NCBI GenBank assembly: GCA_936450465.1
Contig: OW388292.1
Location: 24,086,652-24,150,651 of the forward strand
Origin: Gibbula magus
Lineage: Eukaryota; Mollusca; Gastropoda; Trochida; Trochidae
Direction: 5' to 3'
DNA length: 64,000 bases
Numbering within the stretch: the stretch's first letter is position 1; the number at the start of each line of letters is the position of its first letter. The translations under genes and the position numbers were made by a program. This document shows, in pieces, positions 14,601 through 25,000 of the stretch. The notes beneath the pieces are model-generated. The model did not search any database and was not told the origin of the DNA. It was given only the letters and a program-made list of their open reading frames with translations.

Positions 14601-15383
14601 AAGCAAAACGGCACCAATTTGAATCCGAGAACGGCACGACAAAGGCGAAAGCGGCATCAAGAGGTGTATATAAATGATACATACTAAAACATAAAATAGA
14701 TTACTTATTATCTGTTTTAGTTACTGTTGTATGAATCTCACAAGATGGATTACTGGACCAGTAGGTCATATTTATGTTGAGTTGTTTCTTACAAATATGT
14801 GTAATTGAGAATTGAGTGTATAATTTTTATATGATGCCGTTTTCGCCACCAAATGTGGTGACGTTTTCGCCAATTGAAGGTCCAGTTTTATCAAACTGGT
14901 GACGTTTTCGCCTTGTGACGTTTTGCTGAAAGTATACCCAGTCTAAGGACCATCTGCAACATGCTGGTCCTTAACCTACAGAGTACGAGTGTATGTCAAT
15001 CTTATTACGCATTTGCTTGTATGTAATGTATTATTTAACCATTACCATATGTGCTAGATACGTATTTTACATCTGTGAGATAAAAGAAGTTATTGAAATA
15101 ATCAAAGCCATCAATTAAGATAATCACTTTGGAGTAAGCTCATGGGAGAAATAAGCGATACGAATAAAGTTGGAAATCGATTAAATAAGCGTTTCTTGTG
15201 TTAAACACTTTAAAACAGACGTTATTTGGGTACTGTCGACTCTGACTTATATGCGAAGACAGACTGTTTTGTGATATCAAAGGTATTGTTACTACACAGT
15301 GAACACCTGTAGAATACCCGGATGTTACCTTGTGTCAGCCCGAGCAGCACCAGCAGTGACACGCAGTGAGGAATCATCTTCAT
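2363..15383 (-). CDS. Gene A: secreted pancreatic-lipase-family protein, six exons, 362 aa
   Basis: Coding exons in transcript order are 15383-15329, 5689-5394, 5128-4900, 3884-3768, 3304-3182 and 2631-2363 (1089 nt). Residues 1-18 form a signal peptide. The nucleophile elbow GHSLG puts Ser at 173, the GLDP motif puts Asp at 196, and the C-A-H motif puts His at 283, so the triad of the pancreatic lipase family is complete. A lid-like loop lies between the Cys after DQPG and Cys281. The Cys-rich end (YPC, CNSCG, MGF) follows, and the protein stops where the N-terminal catalytic domain of vertebrate lipases ends, with no PLAT domain. It is the most divergent of the four paralogs: the lid sequence is unlike the others and the C-terminus runs about 10 residues longer. 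Intron 1 is 9.6 kb, so the signal exon is easily missed. Family knowledge supports ester or phospholipid hydrolysis outside the cell; substrate is unknown. Confidence 0.88.
3182..3304 (-). CDS. Gene A exon 5, lid region
   Basis: 123 nt. Encodes GFGTMERWGHTDFYPNGA and DQPGC, then a lid segment unlike the other paralogs (IKDTLKDAVEFKFN). The donor GTAACT is inferred from the exact 123-nt match to B, C and D. Confidence 0.82.
3768..3884 (-). CDS. Gene A exon 4, catalytic aspartate
   Basis: 117 nt. Encodes GLDPAGP (Asp196) and RLDPTDAIFVD-HTDG, both hallmarks of the lipase family. The acceptor is CTCCAG and the donor GTCAGT. Confidence 0.92.
4900..5128 (-). CDS. Gene A exon 3, catalytic serine
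   Basis: 229 nt, encoding [15 protein letters not shown] and the nucleophile elbow [10 protein letters not shown] (Ser173). It ends RISG at a GTAAAG donor and has the same length as exon 3 of B, C and D. Confidence 0.92.
5394..5689 (-). CDS. Gene A exon 2, lipase N-terminal region
   Basis: Encodes the CYDKLGCF start of the lipase fold and HGFLSDAGQAW, which includes the conserved HG of the oxyanion-hole region. The acceptor is TTGCAG. The donor after ATT (GTAAGA) was chosen over an upstream GTACCA because it gives the same 296-nt length as gene B exon 2. Confidence 0.88.
5721..6650. mobile_element. Short-form TAGCTCATCAGG element, interrupted by a MITE
   Basis: The left end has a GGCCTGAAAGGC-type hairpin, then a CGTCC-rich stretch and a CTTCTCAAGAACCACTGG block. 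The right end is GTGAGCTATAGAGC followed by an ATGGCTCTATTTTT tail. Both ends match the larger element at 44944-46710 in gene D, but here there is roughly one internal unit and a TTAA MITE (6108-6597) inserted near the right end. It lies in intron 1 of gene A. End hairpins plus a T-rich terminus resemble non-autonomous Helitron-like elements, but no transposase is present, so the class is inference. Confidence 0.5.
6108..6597. mobile_element. TTAA-flanked MITE, family 2, intact (490 bp)
   Basis: Terminal inverted repeats AAGGTGCATCCATTGTG and its complement CACAATGGATGTACCTT, flanked by TTAA on both sides (6104-6107, 6598-6601). TTAA duplications are typical of piggyBac-type transposition. 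A second copy lies at 35498-35981. No coding capacity. Confidence 0.75.
7985..8872. repeat. 21-bp minisatellite, about 42 copies
   Basis: Unit close to AGATCTACTTAGTCATATATC (shifted between TTAGTC and TTTATC variants). A 189-bp block (nine units) is itself duplicated: the TTTGTC...AAAGATC variant pair recurs 189 bases apart near 8001 and 8190. Confidence 0.92.
8873..9124. repeat. Second 21-bp array, different consensus
   Basis: Degenerate units near ACAACTTTAAAACTTGAATAT (21 bp), partly self-complementary because AAAGTTGTA and ACAACTTT alternate. Directly abuts the first array and shares its period but not its sequence. Confidence 0.75.
9182..10551. other. Intron 1 of gene A, no recognised feature
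   Basis: Several plus-strand frames of 60-80 codons occur but show no domain, no duplicates and AT-driven composition. Short TTAAAGGTGCA motifs near 9199 and 9626 resemble family 2 MITE ends but face the wrong way to bound one element. Confidence 0.4.
10552..10696. repeat. Long hairpin 1, near-perfect arms
   Basis: Left arm 10552-10616 and right arm 10630-10696 are complementary apart from a 2-base indel. The apex is GTAGCGTAGCGGA between CATCGC and GCGATG. With 65-67 bp arms it is the most perfect of the six hairpin loci in the window. Confidence 0.92.
10697..11320 (+). other. Possible transposon-derived first exon
   Basis: A 62-codon frame starts at 10952 (MATVSEALSVNRFEDLYL) in a less AT-rich stretch next to hairpin 1. 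ATAATTACAAAAT at the left and its complement near 11308-11320 could bound an element of about 620 bp. I recognise no domain with certainty; chance is a fair alternative. Confidence 0.2.
12058..12190. repeat. Long hairpin 2, apex GAGGCGCAGCCGA
   Basis: Arms 12058-12115 and 12134-12190 pair imperfectly (CGGTGTTTTG, GGGACTG, CCTTGT and CGTATTT segments). The apex holds GAGGCGCAGCCGA. Arms are unrelated to hairpin 1. Confidence 0.8.
13003..13360. mobile_element. Possible degenerate TTAA MITE
   Basis: Starts TTAAGGTGCTGTAGCACGTTTT, similar to the end of the family 1 MITE at 33058 read in reverse, and includes an AGAGGGTAAA block. A GTACAGCACTGTAA stretch near 13330-13346 may be the other end. Boundaries are weak. 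Confidence 0.3.
13424..13566. repeat. Long hairpin 3, apex CGAGCGAGAGCGAGG
   Basis: Arms of about 62 bp pair through CATACTATGTTTACGACAC and its complement, with several mismatches. The apex lies at 13486-13503. Confidence 0.85.
13914..14424. mobile_element. TA-flanked MITE, family 3 (511 bp)
   Basis: Inverted repeats AACTACCGGGCAAAAGAAA and complement, extending to about 30 bp (ACTCACCT / AGGTGAGT), with TA on both sides as in Tc1/mariner insertion. No transposase. A diverged copy of its interior lies near 40180-40400. Confidence 0.72.
14425..15328. other. 5' part of gene A intron 1
   Basis: No gene recognised. A short GTGACGTTTTCGCC motif recurs three times around 14865-14930. A 63-codon plus-strand frame at 14486 has no supporting feature. 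Confidence 0.4.
15329..15383 (-). CDS. Gene A exon 1, signal peptide
   Basis: Reads MKMIPHCVSLLVLLGLTQ plus one base, then a GTAACA donor (phase 1). The phase and the hydrophobic core match the signal exons of B, C and D. It joins in frame to 5689. A second in-frame ATG lies two codons later. Confidence 0.82.
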
Positions 15384-15480
15384 GTGATGCCAGTAGGGTG
15401 GAGATTGTTCTAGAGAATACAGTCACACTATAATAAGCTCACACTGACCAGGCCACCTGTCCTCTCACACCTTATCTTTA
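15384..15480 (-). promoter_or_regulatory. Candidate gene A promoter region
   Basis: On the minus strand, AGATAAG lies about 90 bases and TTATTATAG about 50 bases upstream of the ATG. GATA sites are common in gut gene promoters; gene B also has TGATAAG about 35 bases from its ATG. This is weak motif evidence only. Confidence 0.25.
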
Positions 15481-15483
15481 CAC

Positions 15484-16050
15484 ACCCATATTTAGTGCAT
15501 TCGAATAAAATATGTTTTGCTGTTTTCATGAATATAACTGTAAGGTCAGTAAGTTTTCCAAACAACTGAATGACTTGACAATTTTAACATTGATATCTTT
15601 TGTTTAGTATTTAGCTTCGTCATTTTCAGAATTTAATAGAATTAATGTGTACTAAATAAATCAAAGGTTAACTTTCTAGTACATTGTTTTAAAATCCAAA
15701 ACAGTTATTTTGTACTAGAAAAAATGTGATATTTTTAAATAACTCTTTATGTTCAATAAGCACACAATATTTTAGAAGTATGTAAGAATTTAACAAATAG
15801 AATTTGGTTGGAGACTTTGTAAACTAGACATTTGATTGATAAAAAAACATGTATCATTTAAAATTTCGACAGGAAGCAGGATTCTTTGACGATTGGCTAA
15901 AGTTTCTTTGAGAGGCATTTTAGAAGCTTGTTGAAAACACATTCGATGGCTAGTCATCCTCAGATTCTTTATTGTTATGAGTGCGATGTTTCGATGCATA
16001 TACTAGCACCGTTATCAGCCAAGTAATACATTAATTTAACATGACAACCA
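15484..16050. other. Intergenic A-B, nothing recognised
   Basis: AT-rich spacer upstream of gene A. Only short random frames; no domain, RNA or repeat recognised. Confidence 0.4.
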
Positions 16051-16051
16051 G

Positions 16052-16161
<110 letters not shown>

Positions 16162-16949
16162 GTGTAAATTTTGTTGTTTGTCGCACTCGTAACAATAAAG
16201 AATTCGACTATCAATAGAACGTGTAAATCGCCTTGTCGTTAGTTCATGTGTCCAATCGACGCATCAGTCTCATTTGCTGACATCAACCACAAGTTGGCTG
16301 TTCATGCAGATTTCCCTAATGAAACGCCCCAGGTGTGATCTATGTGTAGCGCGTCATAACTAAAGGATCTTAATAATGTGTCTGTGTAAGCCTAGGAGTC
16401 GTTGGATAGAGTTCGTAATGAATACATCGATCATCGATCATCGACCATGTATCACTAACAGTGAATGTTCGAACACCATTTCCAATCAGACATCCAACTT
16501 CCTACGCAAGGCTAAACCCGCGCCAGTCTCTATCTTTGGCTAATTTGGCTAAGGTTTTTTCATTAATTATGTCTTATGGGAAAAGTATCGTTGCATCACT
16601 CGAGTTCGCTGAGATTAAAGCATATGCATCATCCCAAGTTTTCTCAGTAGAGATCTACAAGCGATCTAAATACAGTATATACTACGCTGTCACAATGTTA
16701 TGATATTATCAATATTAGCTCCCACTGAATCGAAAACACTAAGAAGTAAGTTGACATCACGATGATGAAATAAAGTTGACGAGGTCACAACGCTGTATAG
16801 ACGCTCATAATCAGCATGAGGTAACAATGGCGTGTGTTCTCTAACCTCGCTGACAGGTCAATGATCCAAACGGCAGTTTCGTGTTCAAAAAAGGTTTAGT
16901 TACACCCCAATATTCATATTATAGGGTAAAATACTTTGCCGAGCTCCTT

Positions 16950-17006
16950 GCTGGATTCGACCCGGAACCTCTTTATCCAAAGGCGAACGAGGTAACACCA
17001 TGCCGC
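16950..17006 (-). ncRNA. tRNA-like sequence, probably SINE-derived
   Basis: The minus strand carries GGGTCGAATCC, a one-mismatch B box, and an A-box-like GGCATGGTG about 45 bases upstream. No complete cloverleaf is convincing. A diverged copy of AAGGCGAACGAGGTAAC appears near 17260. Confidence 0.3.
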
Positions 17007-17628
17007 AGGGTGAACTACGCACGTTGTATTTGAAATAGTATTTCAATTATTAAAATCTAAAATAGAGCAAGAAACAAGACAACGAAAATGAAAGAGTTAT
17101 AAAAAACATTTAATGTATCATTAGTAATCGGTGAACATATCACTTTACGCCACCAGCAACTCAGAGTTTCTGAAACAAAAATGTTAACAGTGTATTTGAT
17201 TGTTACATACATGTTGTTAAATAGCATTCTGGCAACAGGGGCATCATTTCACGCCAAGGCGAACGAAGGTAACCAGCGTAATGTTAAAGTGTGGGAGTAA
17301 ATTATAGATTAATGTGTTGAAGGAGCACAAGATCATGTTTCTCCCTTCATTCTCAACATTGCCACTGACGCACTAAACTGGAACTACAAATCACATCCGA
17401 TGCTTTGGCTTGAGCCGCACATAGTTCATACGAGTAGATAGATCCAATATGATCATCTTATATCGAATATGTTTTGATTGAATAAAATAAAGTTCGATAA
17501 TCAATATTACACCTATTTCACCGTTAGAGGTTTTATTTGGTAAAGCAGAAATAAAAGCGTACTGTAACAGCGAATTAATTAAGTTACTTGAGGAGAAACT
17601 GATTATTTGGAGAACACAAAGTAACACG

Positions 17629-18533
17629 AGGGGGTATCAAAATGTTGTGAACCTCGCACAGAAACAGAAATATATTTGAACACATACTGTATTGTATTTC
17701 AACATAGTCCCCGTCCATCCCCACACACTTGTTTGACCTAGTTTGTCGATCATTGATATCAGATCGGTAGAATATTGGTCCCTTTCCAAACTTAGAAAGT
17801 AGCAGTAGGTTCGTCATCATACCCAAATCTTCTTCTCTGAAGATAGTTTATAGCTTGGGAAAGACGAGGGAATCACTGAGGGCCAGACCTAGGGAATGGG
17901 GTGGATGAAGGAGTCCGATGCCACACGTGTGCCCAGCTTACACGGTAGTTGGGCTAGTGATCACGAAGACGCGTTGTACGTCTTGGTGGAGAAGAGTCTC
18001 ACGGTGGTAATGTTCTCGGCGTATCTCCTTGACGGACTGGCACATGTGCAATTAACGTGTTGGTGGTCTTGAGGCCTTCAACTGGACCTGTTGACCCTGG
18101 ATAGCTTCATGCCACAACAAAACATTCTTGAGCCCGAACTTGCACATACCTTTGACGTGTGAAGTTTGTGATGAAGAATAGCATGTATTGATTCCATTGA
18201 AAGGTCTGTTGCTTCTTCCAAACTCTGTTGCGCTGAAATTCGTTCACCAATCATTTGATGGTTGCGTCAGATGTAAGTTCCCATAAACAGCGGTCAATCG
18301 CTCTTCAACCTGTTTTGCAATCTGATCATCCAGGAGCAGACACGTTATTACCACTCCACACTCAGTATTATCCATTTTGTCAACTTACTAAATGTTGTGA
18401 CTCAATCATTGCAGCCAGCTTCATGATTGTACCTGACTACAATGGGTAATACGTACGAGTACATCAGCTGCCGGACATTATCTAACAATGCAAATTGTGC
18501 GAGGCTCAACACGTTTTGATATTCCCTCGAATA
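17629..18533 (-). pseudogene. Mariner transposon fossil with inverted ends
   Basis: The ends CGAGGGGGTATCAAAATG and CACGTTTTGATATTCCCTCG are inverted repeats of about 34 bp, continuing into TGTGCGAGG. The minus strand holds remnants of a mariner transposase C-terminus: HPP...LALSD (the SPDLAPSD region) and SNKCVGMDGDYVE, in different frames with stops. The element is about 905 bp, shorter than a full mariner, so it is internally deleted and dead. Confidence 0.75.
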
Positions 18534-18822
18534 AGGTAACTTTGTTTCCAGGTATATGGTATAATATGGGAGTTCTTTTTATACTTAGTCATACTAAACA
18601 CGACTTAACTACCACGAATGGGAATACTTATGAATAGTAACAATTGAGTTTGTATTAACTTGAACAATATCGCACGATTGTCTTTGTTTTATCACGATTC
18701 CTAAACCTCTTACAACGATCAGGTGTGTTTTGCATATACCAAATTTCACAGTTAAACTATATTGGTTTGCCATAGGTAACACTACGCTCTGTTGACATTC
18801 AACAAGGGAAAACAAGGTCTTA

Positions 18823-19064
18823 TTAACCAAACTCACAACAATAATAAGGACCGTTTGCCGATGTTTTCAGATAGAAAGAACCGTGTTTGGAAGGCGATGC
18901 ATGGTAACCCATGGTAGCGCAGCCATGTCCACAACTCATGCAATGTCCTGCCTTGAAGTTGGACTCCGTACAGGGGTATGACTTGTACTGGCAGTTGTTG
19001 TTGATGGAGGCGGTGAAGAACTCCACTGCACGGCCGTGACTACATCCGGCACCTTCCTTCAGTT
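18823..19064 (-). CDS. Gene B exon 6, catalytic histidine and C-terminus
   Basis: Encodes [16 protein letters not shown] (His279) and the Cys-rich end, finishing YYCCEFG then TAA. That is two residues longer than genes C and D. Confidence 0.92.
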
Positions 19065-22000
19065 CTTGTGGGAAGAGAAGGAGATTGTATCAACGTAAGG
19101 TACGACTAGAAGTGTCAAGGAACACGTGATCTGTATACTAATGCTTTGACGCAAGTGTCATTTAAAATGTCAATCAATGGTGTAGCTGCCATAAAGGAAA
19201 CAAGAAAAATGTCCACATATAAACTAGCCCAAATTAAACGCAACCAATTTCGAACAAAGTCAAAAACAAAATACTTCCATCTGACAAAATCTATCTTGAA
19301 TGTATTTGATAAGTAACAGTATATATTTCGTAAAAGAGTATGGACAATTTCACTCACCGTGATCTGATGGTACCATGATTTACATTTATGTTTACAATTT
19401 ACAAAATATGGAAATTAAGTTAATGAATGATGTTGCCGAAATAATGTATCTTCTTGGACTTGACGTTTACGCATCATTATTTTTGTATGACGTCATAAAA
19501 CAGGCAAAAAAGCCCCTTTCCACTCTCCTATTTCGCCTAGTGAAGGGGATATTAAACGTCGCGTGTTTTTCATAGTAAAACATCATTCTCTCTTCGGAAA
19601 AATCAAGTTAAAAAATGAGTGTACATGGTTCGGTAAAGCCATGGGCATGGTTTTTGTAATTCGAAATGTGTTCACATTAAAATGGCCGCCGTGCATTTTG
19701 TGCTTAATACACAAAACCGTTTTTATCACTACGGATAATTGGTTTGTGGAATAAGATAGTTTACCCTCTAAAGTAAATATAAATGACATCTTCTATCATG
19801 ATAAATGGGATATTTGAAAAAATAAAATTTGCAAAAAACGTGCTACAGCAGATAATGTTTGGAAAATTTATGTTAGCTTATGGACACATTACTTTATGTA
19901 TCTATGTTTTAGTCGTGGATTAAACTATATTGTATTTCGGGTAACGTTTATTTTAGAAGCTAGTTTATAATATGTAAACAAAAAGAACTTTAAAAACGCT
20001 AAACCATTAAGTAAAATCTCATAGACAGTTCTGTTCTGTTCCTTTGAATCTGAGTCTATTTAAGACTTATAATCGGGTTGAACAAACCACTCTCTGCTAC
20101 CATGTCGCGTTACCGTACCGCATTTACCTACGTCTACATACAATTGCTATATCGGTACATAATGTGTACAAATCTGTCTGGATTGACTCGTTTAAATGCT
20201 CACTGTCGAAGCCCCCTGTGATGAGACTGAACAAGTGGTCCCCAGTGTTTACTGGACATCCAGGCTGGTCGAATCCACCATTAGGGTAGAAATCAACGTC
20301 TCCGCTCGCCTTCAACAACCCTAGACCTGAAGCAGTCGTTAAAATATGGAACATAGAAACCATATACTGAGTTCTTGTGGTGATTATATGAAGGTATTGC
20401 ATATCGATCAGGGAAATATGATTAAAACGACATTATTTTATAACTTAAAGTGTGAGTTAAACATTTTATTATTATTTTCAACAGTTAAATTTAGTATTAT
20501 TTACCGAGTTTTGTCAAAGATTCACCGTCGGTGTGAATTGCGTCGACGAAGTTGGCGTCGGTACTGTCGAGACGAGCAGGAGGGGTGTAGTTTTCGAAAG
20601 CTGGGCCCGCCGGATCAAGACCTGAACATTCATATATGTTAAATGGCGTTGTGTCTGGTTGGTGCTTTGTCGATTTAGAATGAAGACTATTAAGTCCGGG
20701 GTCGAGTGCTTCCCCGGGGGTATCTTTATTTGGTGTAGAAAACTGTTCCACAAAAGTTAGGTTTGAATGAAATGCAATTTAATACACATTTACTGTAGCA
20801 CAACATACGTCACTGTGTTAATGAGGGCGTTAAGTTCACAGTAGTTAACGTCGCCGTGGTATATGCAAGTTGCTCTTGAAAGTCGTTTAAGTCATCACAC
20901 AAGTGCATTACTACGCTTGATGGGACATTGGAAGACGTTGAATGGGGTTTTTATGAGCGCTTCAATGAGATTGTTGTTCATAGCGATTATATAAGTGTCA
21001 TTACCTTGGTATGTTTGTACAATGTACACGATTTGCTGGAATATTGGCCGTACACATATGACATAGGCACCCCTATAATACACTATATACTATCGACAGT
21101 CTGATAAAATTCGACCCTCTTCCGAGGAATTAAATCTGCAAAATAAGAGATTCGAACTGGTTCTATTGATTCCTCGCCACAAGGTCTGACGACGCCCCGT
21201 ATAGGCATGTGTTTTAACTTTTTAGGGCAGACAAAACTCAGTCAAATAGCTGACCAATCATATCATAGTTTTAAACGGTTGCCGTTTTGAAAGCATTCGG
21301 AATAGATGAAAGGATAGCTGTTATCTGCCTCTAGCTTCTCAGACCGAAAGCTGTTGTTGATGTCATATGATTGCTTAACTGAATTGCGTCAGAACATGGT
21401 AGTCTACGGGCTGTTATCAGACGGTTTTGCGAGGAAACATTCATACGATATGAGCTCGTATCCCGATAAATGAACTATTTTGCAACTTTTGTTCCTCGGA
21501 AAATTGTCTATTTTAATAAGACTGTACTACTAAAGTCGTGAACTTGACACTTTATCCACTTTCAAACGTAAGGTGGTAAACTACTGTCGTGGCATTTAGA
21601 AATGCTGCATTATTGTATTGTTCAGGATGTCAAGTCATCGTGACAAAGTGGTACCCTATTTGGAATTAAGAATGTTCACTGTCAAGACGAACTGTTGAAA
21701 TTGAATATTATGTATTTGCATCATGTTGCAGACATAATGTTTCTTATCATTTAATAGACATTGTGTCATTCAGTAGACATGAGGTCTCGACGACCGAATC
21801 CTCTGTTATATGGGAGTGTCGCTTTAACTGATTAATGACAAGCACAATAAATATCTGATAAGCACTGATCATGCTATGCTTAAATGTTTTAAAAGTTAAA
21901 AGTACATATAGTATTCAGTACTGAATGACCTATTTTATATAACCCTAGGTGAAAAAATACTCACCCGTGATTCTGCCGAGTCCATTAGTTCGCTCTCCTG

Positions 22001-25000
22001 CATAGCCAGCAGTATGGGCGCCGAGACTGTAGCCAATCAGATGAAAGTCTGAATACGAGGCTCCAACTCCATGCAGCGTTTTGATCATCTCTGCAGTAAC
22101 GGCTCCGACTACTCGGGTGTTGGCTGCTGCTTGAAAGTAGTTGGTTTTATCGGCGCCTTTCTGCCAGTTCACAGCGATGACATTGACGTCTTCCTGGTAA
22201 TGTACGTCTTCGTGTGTTTTCCTAGTAATTCCTACCCATCAAAATTCTCATGGACTCATGATAATATCCCCCTTCTCGCTTCACCTCTCTGTATATTCAC
22301 CGAAAATACATCAAGTAATTTTCGTATGTGTATATTCTTAGGTTAATCATATTTAAATTACCTAAGTTATAATTAATTAGCGTTGGTCTACTATGAAATA
22401 ATGTTAATGTGTTCGATATGGTTCACACAAAACAATTTAAATGAATAAATACGATCGTGTAGATTTAATTTTATAAACGATGTTCCTTCTCGATTTGACT
22501 GCTTCAGTCCTTGTCTGCTTCAGTGCTTTTGCTGCCGGATTGCAGTGCTTTGCTGTGCGACTGCTGGAGTTCTTGACAGCTTTACTGCTTCGCTGCTCTG
22601 CTGCTCGACTACTTAAGTTCTTGGCTGCTTGACTGCTTTGCTTCTCCACTACTTGAGTTCTTGACTGCTTTACTGCTTTGCTTCTCCACTACTTTAGTTC
22701 TTGACTGCTTGACTGTTTTGCTTCTCCACTACTTCAGTTCTTGACTGTTTGGCTTCTCCACTACTTTAGTTCTTGACTGCTTGACTGCTTTGCTTCTCCA
22801 CTACTTGAGTTCTTGACTGCTTGACTTCTTTGCATCTCCACTACTTTAGTTCTTGACTGCTTGACTGTTTTGCTTCTCCACTACTTTAGTTCTTGACTGC
22901 TTCATATCTTTGCTTCTCCACTACTTTAGTTCTTGACTGCTTGACTGCGTTGCTTCTCCACTACTTCAGTTCTTGACTGCTTGACTGCTTTGCTTCTCCA
23001 CTACTTTAGTTCTTGACTGCTTGACTGCGTTGCTTCTCCACTACTTCAGTTCTTGACTGCTTGACTGCGTTGCTTCTCCACTACTTCAGTTCTTGACTGC
23101 TTGACTGCTTTGCTTCTCCACTACTTTAGTTCTTGACTGCTTGACTGCTTTGCTTCCCCACTACTTTAGTTCTTGACTGCTTGACTGCTTTGCTACTCCA
23201 CTACTTTAGTTCTTGACTGCTTGACTGCTTTGCTACTCCACTACTTTAGTTCTTGACTGCTTCCTTGCTTTGTTGCTCCACTACTTTAGTTCTTGACTGC
23301 TTGACTGCTTTGCTACTCCACTACTTCAGTTCTTGACTGCTTGACTGCTTTGCTACTCCACTACTTCAGTTCTTGACTGATTGACTGCTTTGCTTCTCCA
23401 CTACTTCAGTTCTTGACTGCTTTACTGCTTTGCTTCTCCATTACTTTAGTTCTTGACTGCTTGACTGCTTTGCTACTCCACTACTTTAGTTCTTGACTGC
23501 TTGACTGCTTTGCTACTCCACTACTTTAGTTCTTGACTGCTTGACTGCTTTGCTACTCCACTACTTTAGTTCTTGACTGCTTGACTGTTTTGCATCTCCA
23601 CTACTTTAGTTCTTGACTGCTTGACTGCTTTGTTACTCCACTATTTTAGTTCTTGACTGCTTGACTGCTTTGTTGCTCTACTACTTTAGTTCTTGACTGC
23701 TTGACTGCTTGACTGCTTTGCTACTCCACTACTTCAGTTCTTGACTGCTTGACTGCTTTGCTACTCCACTACTTCAGTTCTTGACTGATTGACTGCTTTG
23801 CTTCTCCACTACTTTAGTTCTTGACTGCTTGACTGCTTTGTTACTCCACTATTTTAGTTCTTGACTGCTTGACTGCTTTGCTACTCCACTACTTAAGTTC
23901 TTGACTGCTTGACTGCTTTGCTTCTCCACTACTTTAGTTCTTGACTGCTTGACTGCTTTGATACTCCACTTCTTTAATTCTTGACTGCTTCATTGCTTTG
24001 TTACTCCACTACTTTAGTTCTTGACTGCTTGACTGCTTTGCTTCTCCACTACTTTAGTTCTTGACTGCTTGACTGCTTTGCTTCTCCACTACTTTAGTTC
24101 TTGACTGCTTCCTTGCTTTGTTGCTCCACTACTTTAGTTCTTGACTGCTTGACTGCTTTGCTACTCCACTACTTCAGTTCTTGACTGCTTGACTGCTTTG
24201 CTACTCCACTACTTCAGTTCTTGACTGATTGACTGCTTTGCTTCTCCACTACTTCAGTTCTTGACTGCTTTACTGCTTTGCTTCTCCACTACTTTAGTTC
24301 TTGACTGCTTGACTGCTTTGCTACTCCACTACTTTAGTTCTTGACTGCTTGACTGCTTTGCTACTCAACTACTTCAGTTCTTGACTGCTTGACTGCTTTG
24401 CTACTCCACTACTTCAGTTCTTGACTGCTTAATTGCTTTGTTGCTCCACTACTTTAGTTCTTGACTGCTTGACTGCTTTGCTACTCCACTACTTCAGTTC
24501 TTGACTGCTTGACTGCTTTGCTACTCCACTACTTCAGTTCTTGACTGATTGACTGCTTTGCTTCTCCACTACTTTAGTTCTTGACTGCTTGACTGCTTTG
24601 TTACTCCACTATTTTAGTTCTTGACTGCTTGACTGCTTTGCTACTCCACTACTTAAGTTCTTGACTGCTTGACTGCTTTGCTTCTCCACTACTTTAGTTC
24701 TTGACTGCTTGACTGCTTTGATACTCCACTTCTTTAATTCTTGACTGCTTCATTGCTTTGTTACTCCACTACTTTAGTTCTTGACTGCTTGACTGCTTTG
24801 CTTCTCCACTACTTTAGTTCTTGACTGCTTGACTGCTTTGCTTCTCCACTACTTTAGTTCTTGACTGCTTCATTGCTTTGTTACTCCACTACTTTAGTTC
24901 TTGACTGCTTGACTGCTTTGCTACTCCACTACTTTAGTTCTTGACTGCTTGACTGCTTTGCTACTCCACTACTTTAGTTCTTGACTGCTTGACTGTTTTG

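Noticed and set aside
16950..17006. Functional tRNA gene
   Set aside because: An internal promoter-like pair of boxes is present, but I could not form a full acceptor stem or cloverleaf.
22437..22649. Ser/Ala/Lys-rich minus frame at the edge of the 40-bp array
   Set aside because: Produced by minisatellite units whose 40-bp period shifts frame each copy; no start context or homolog.
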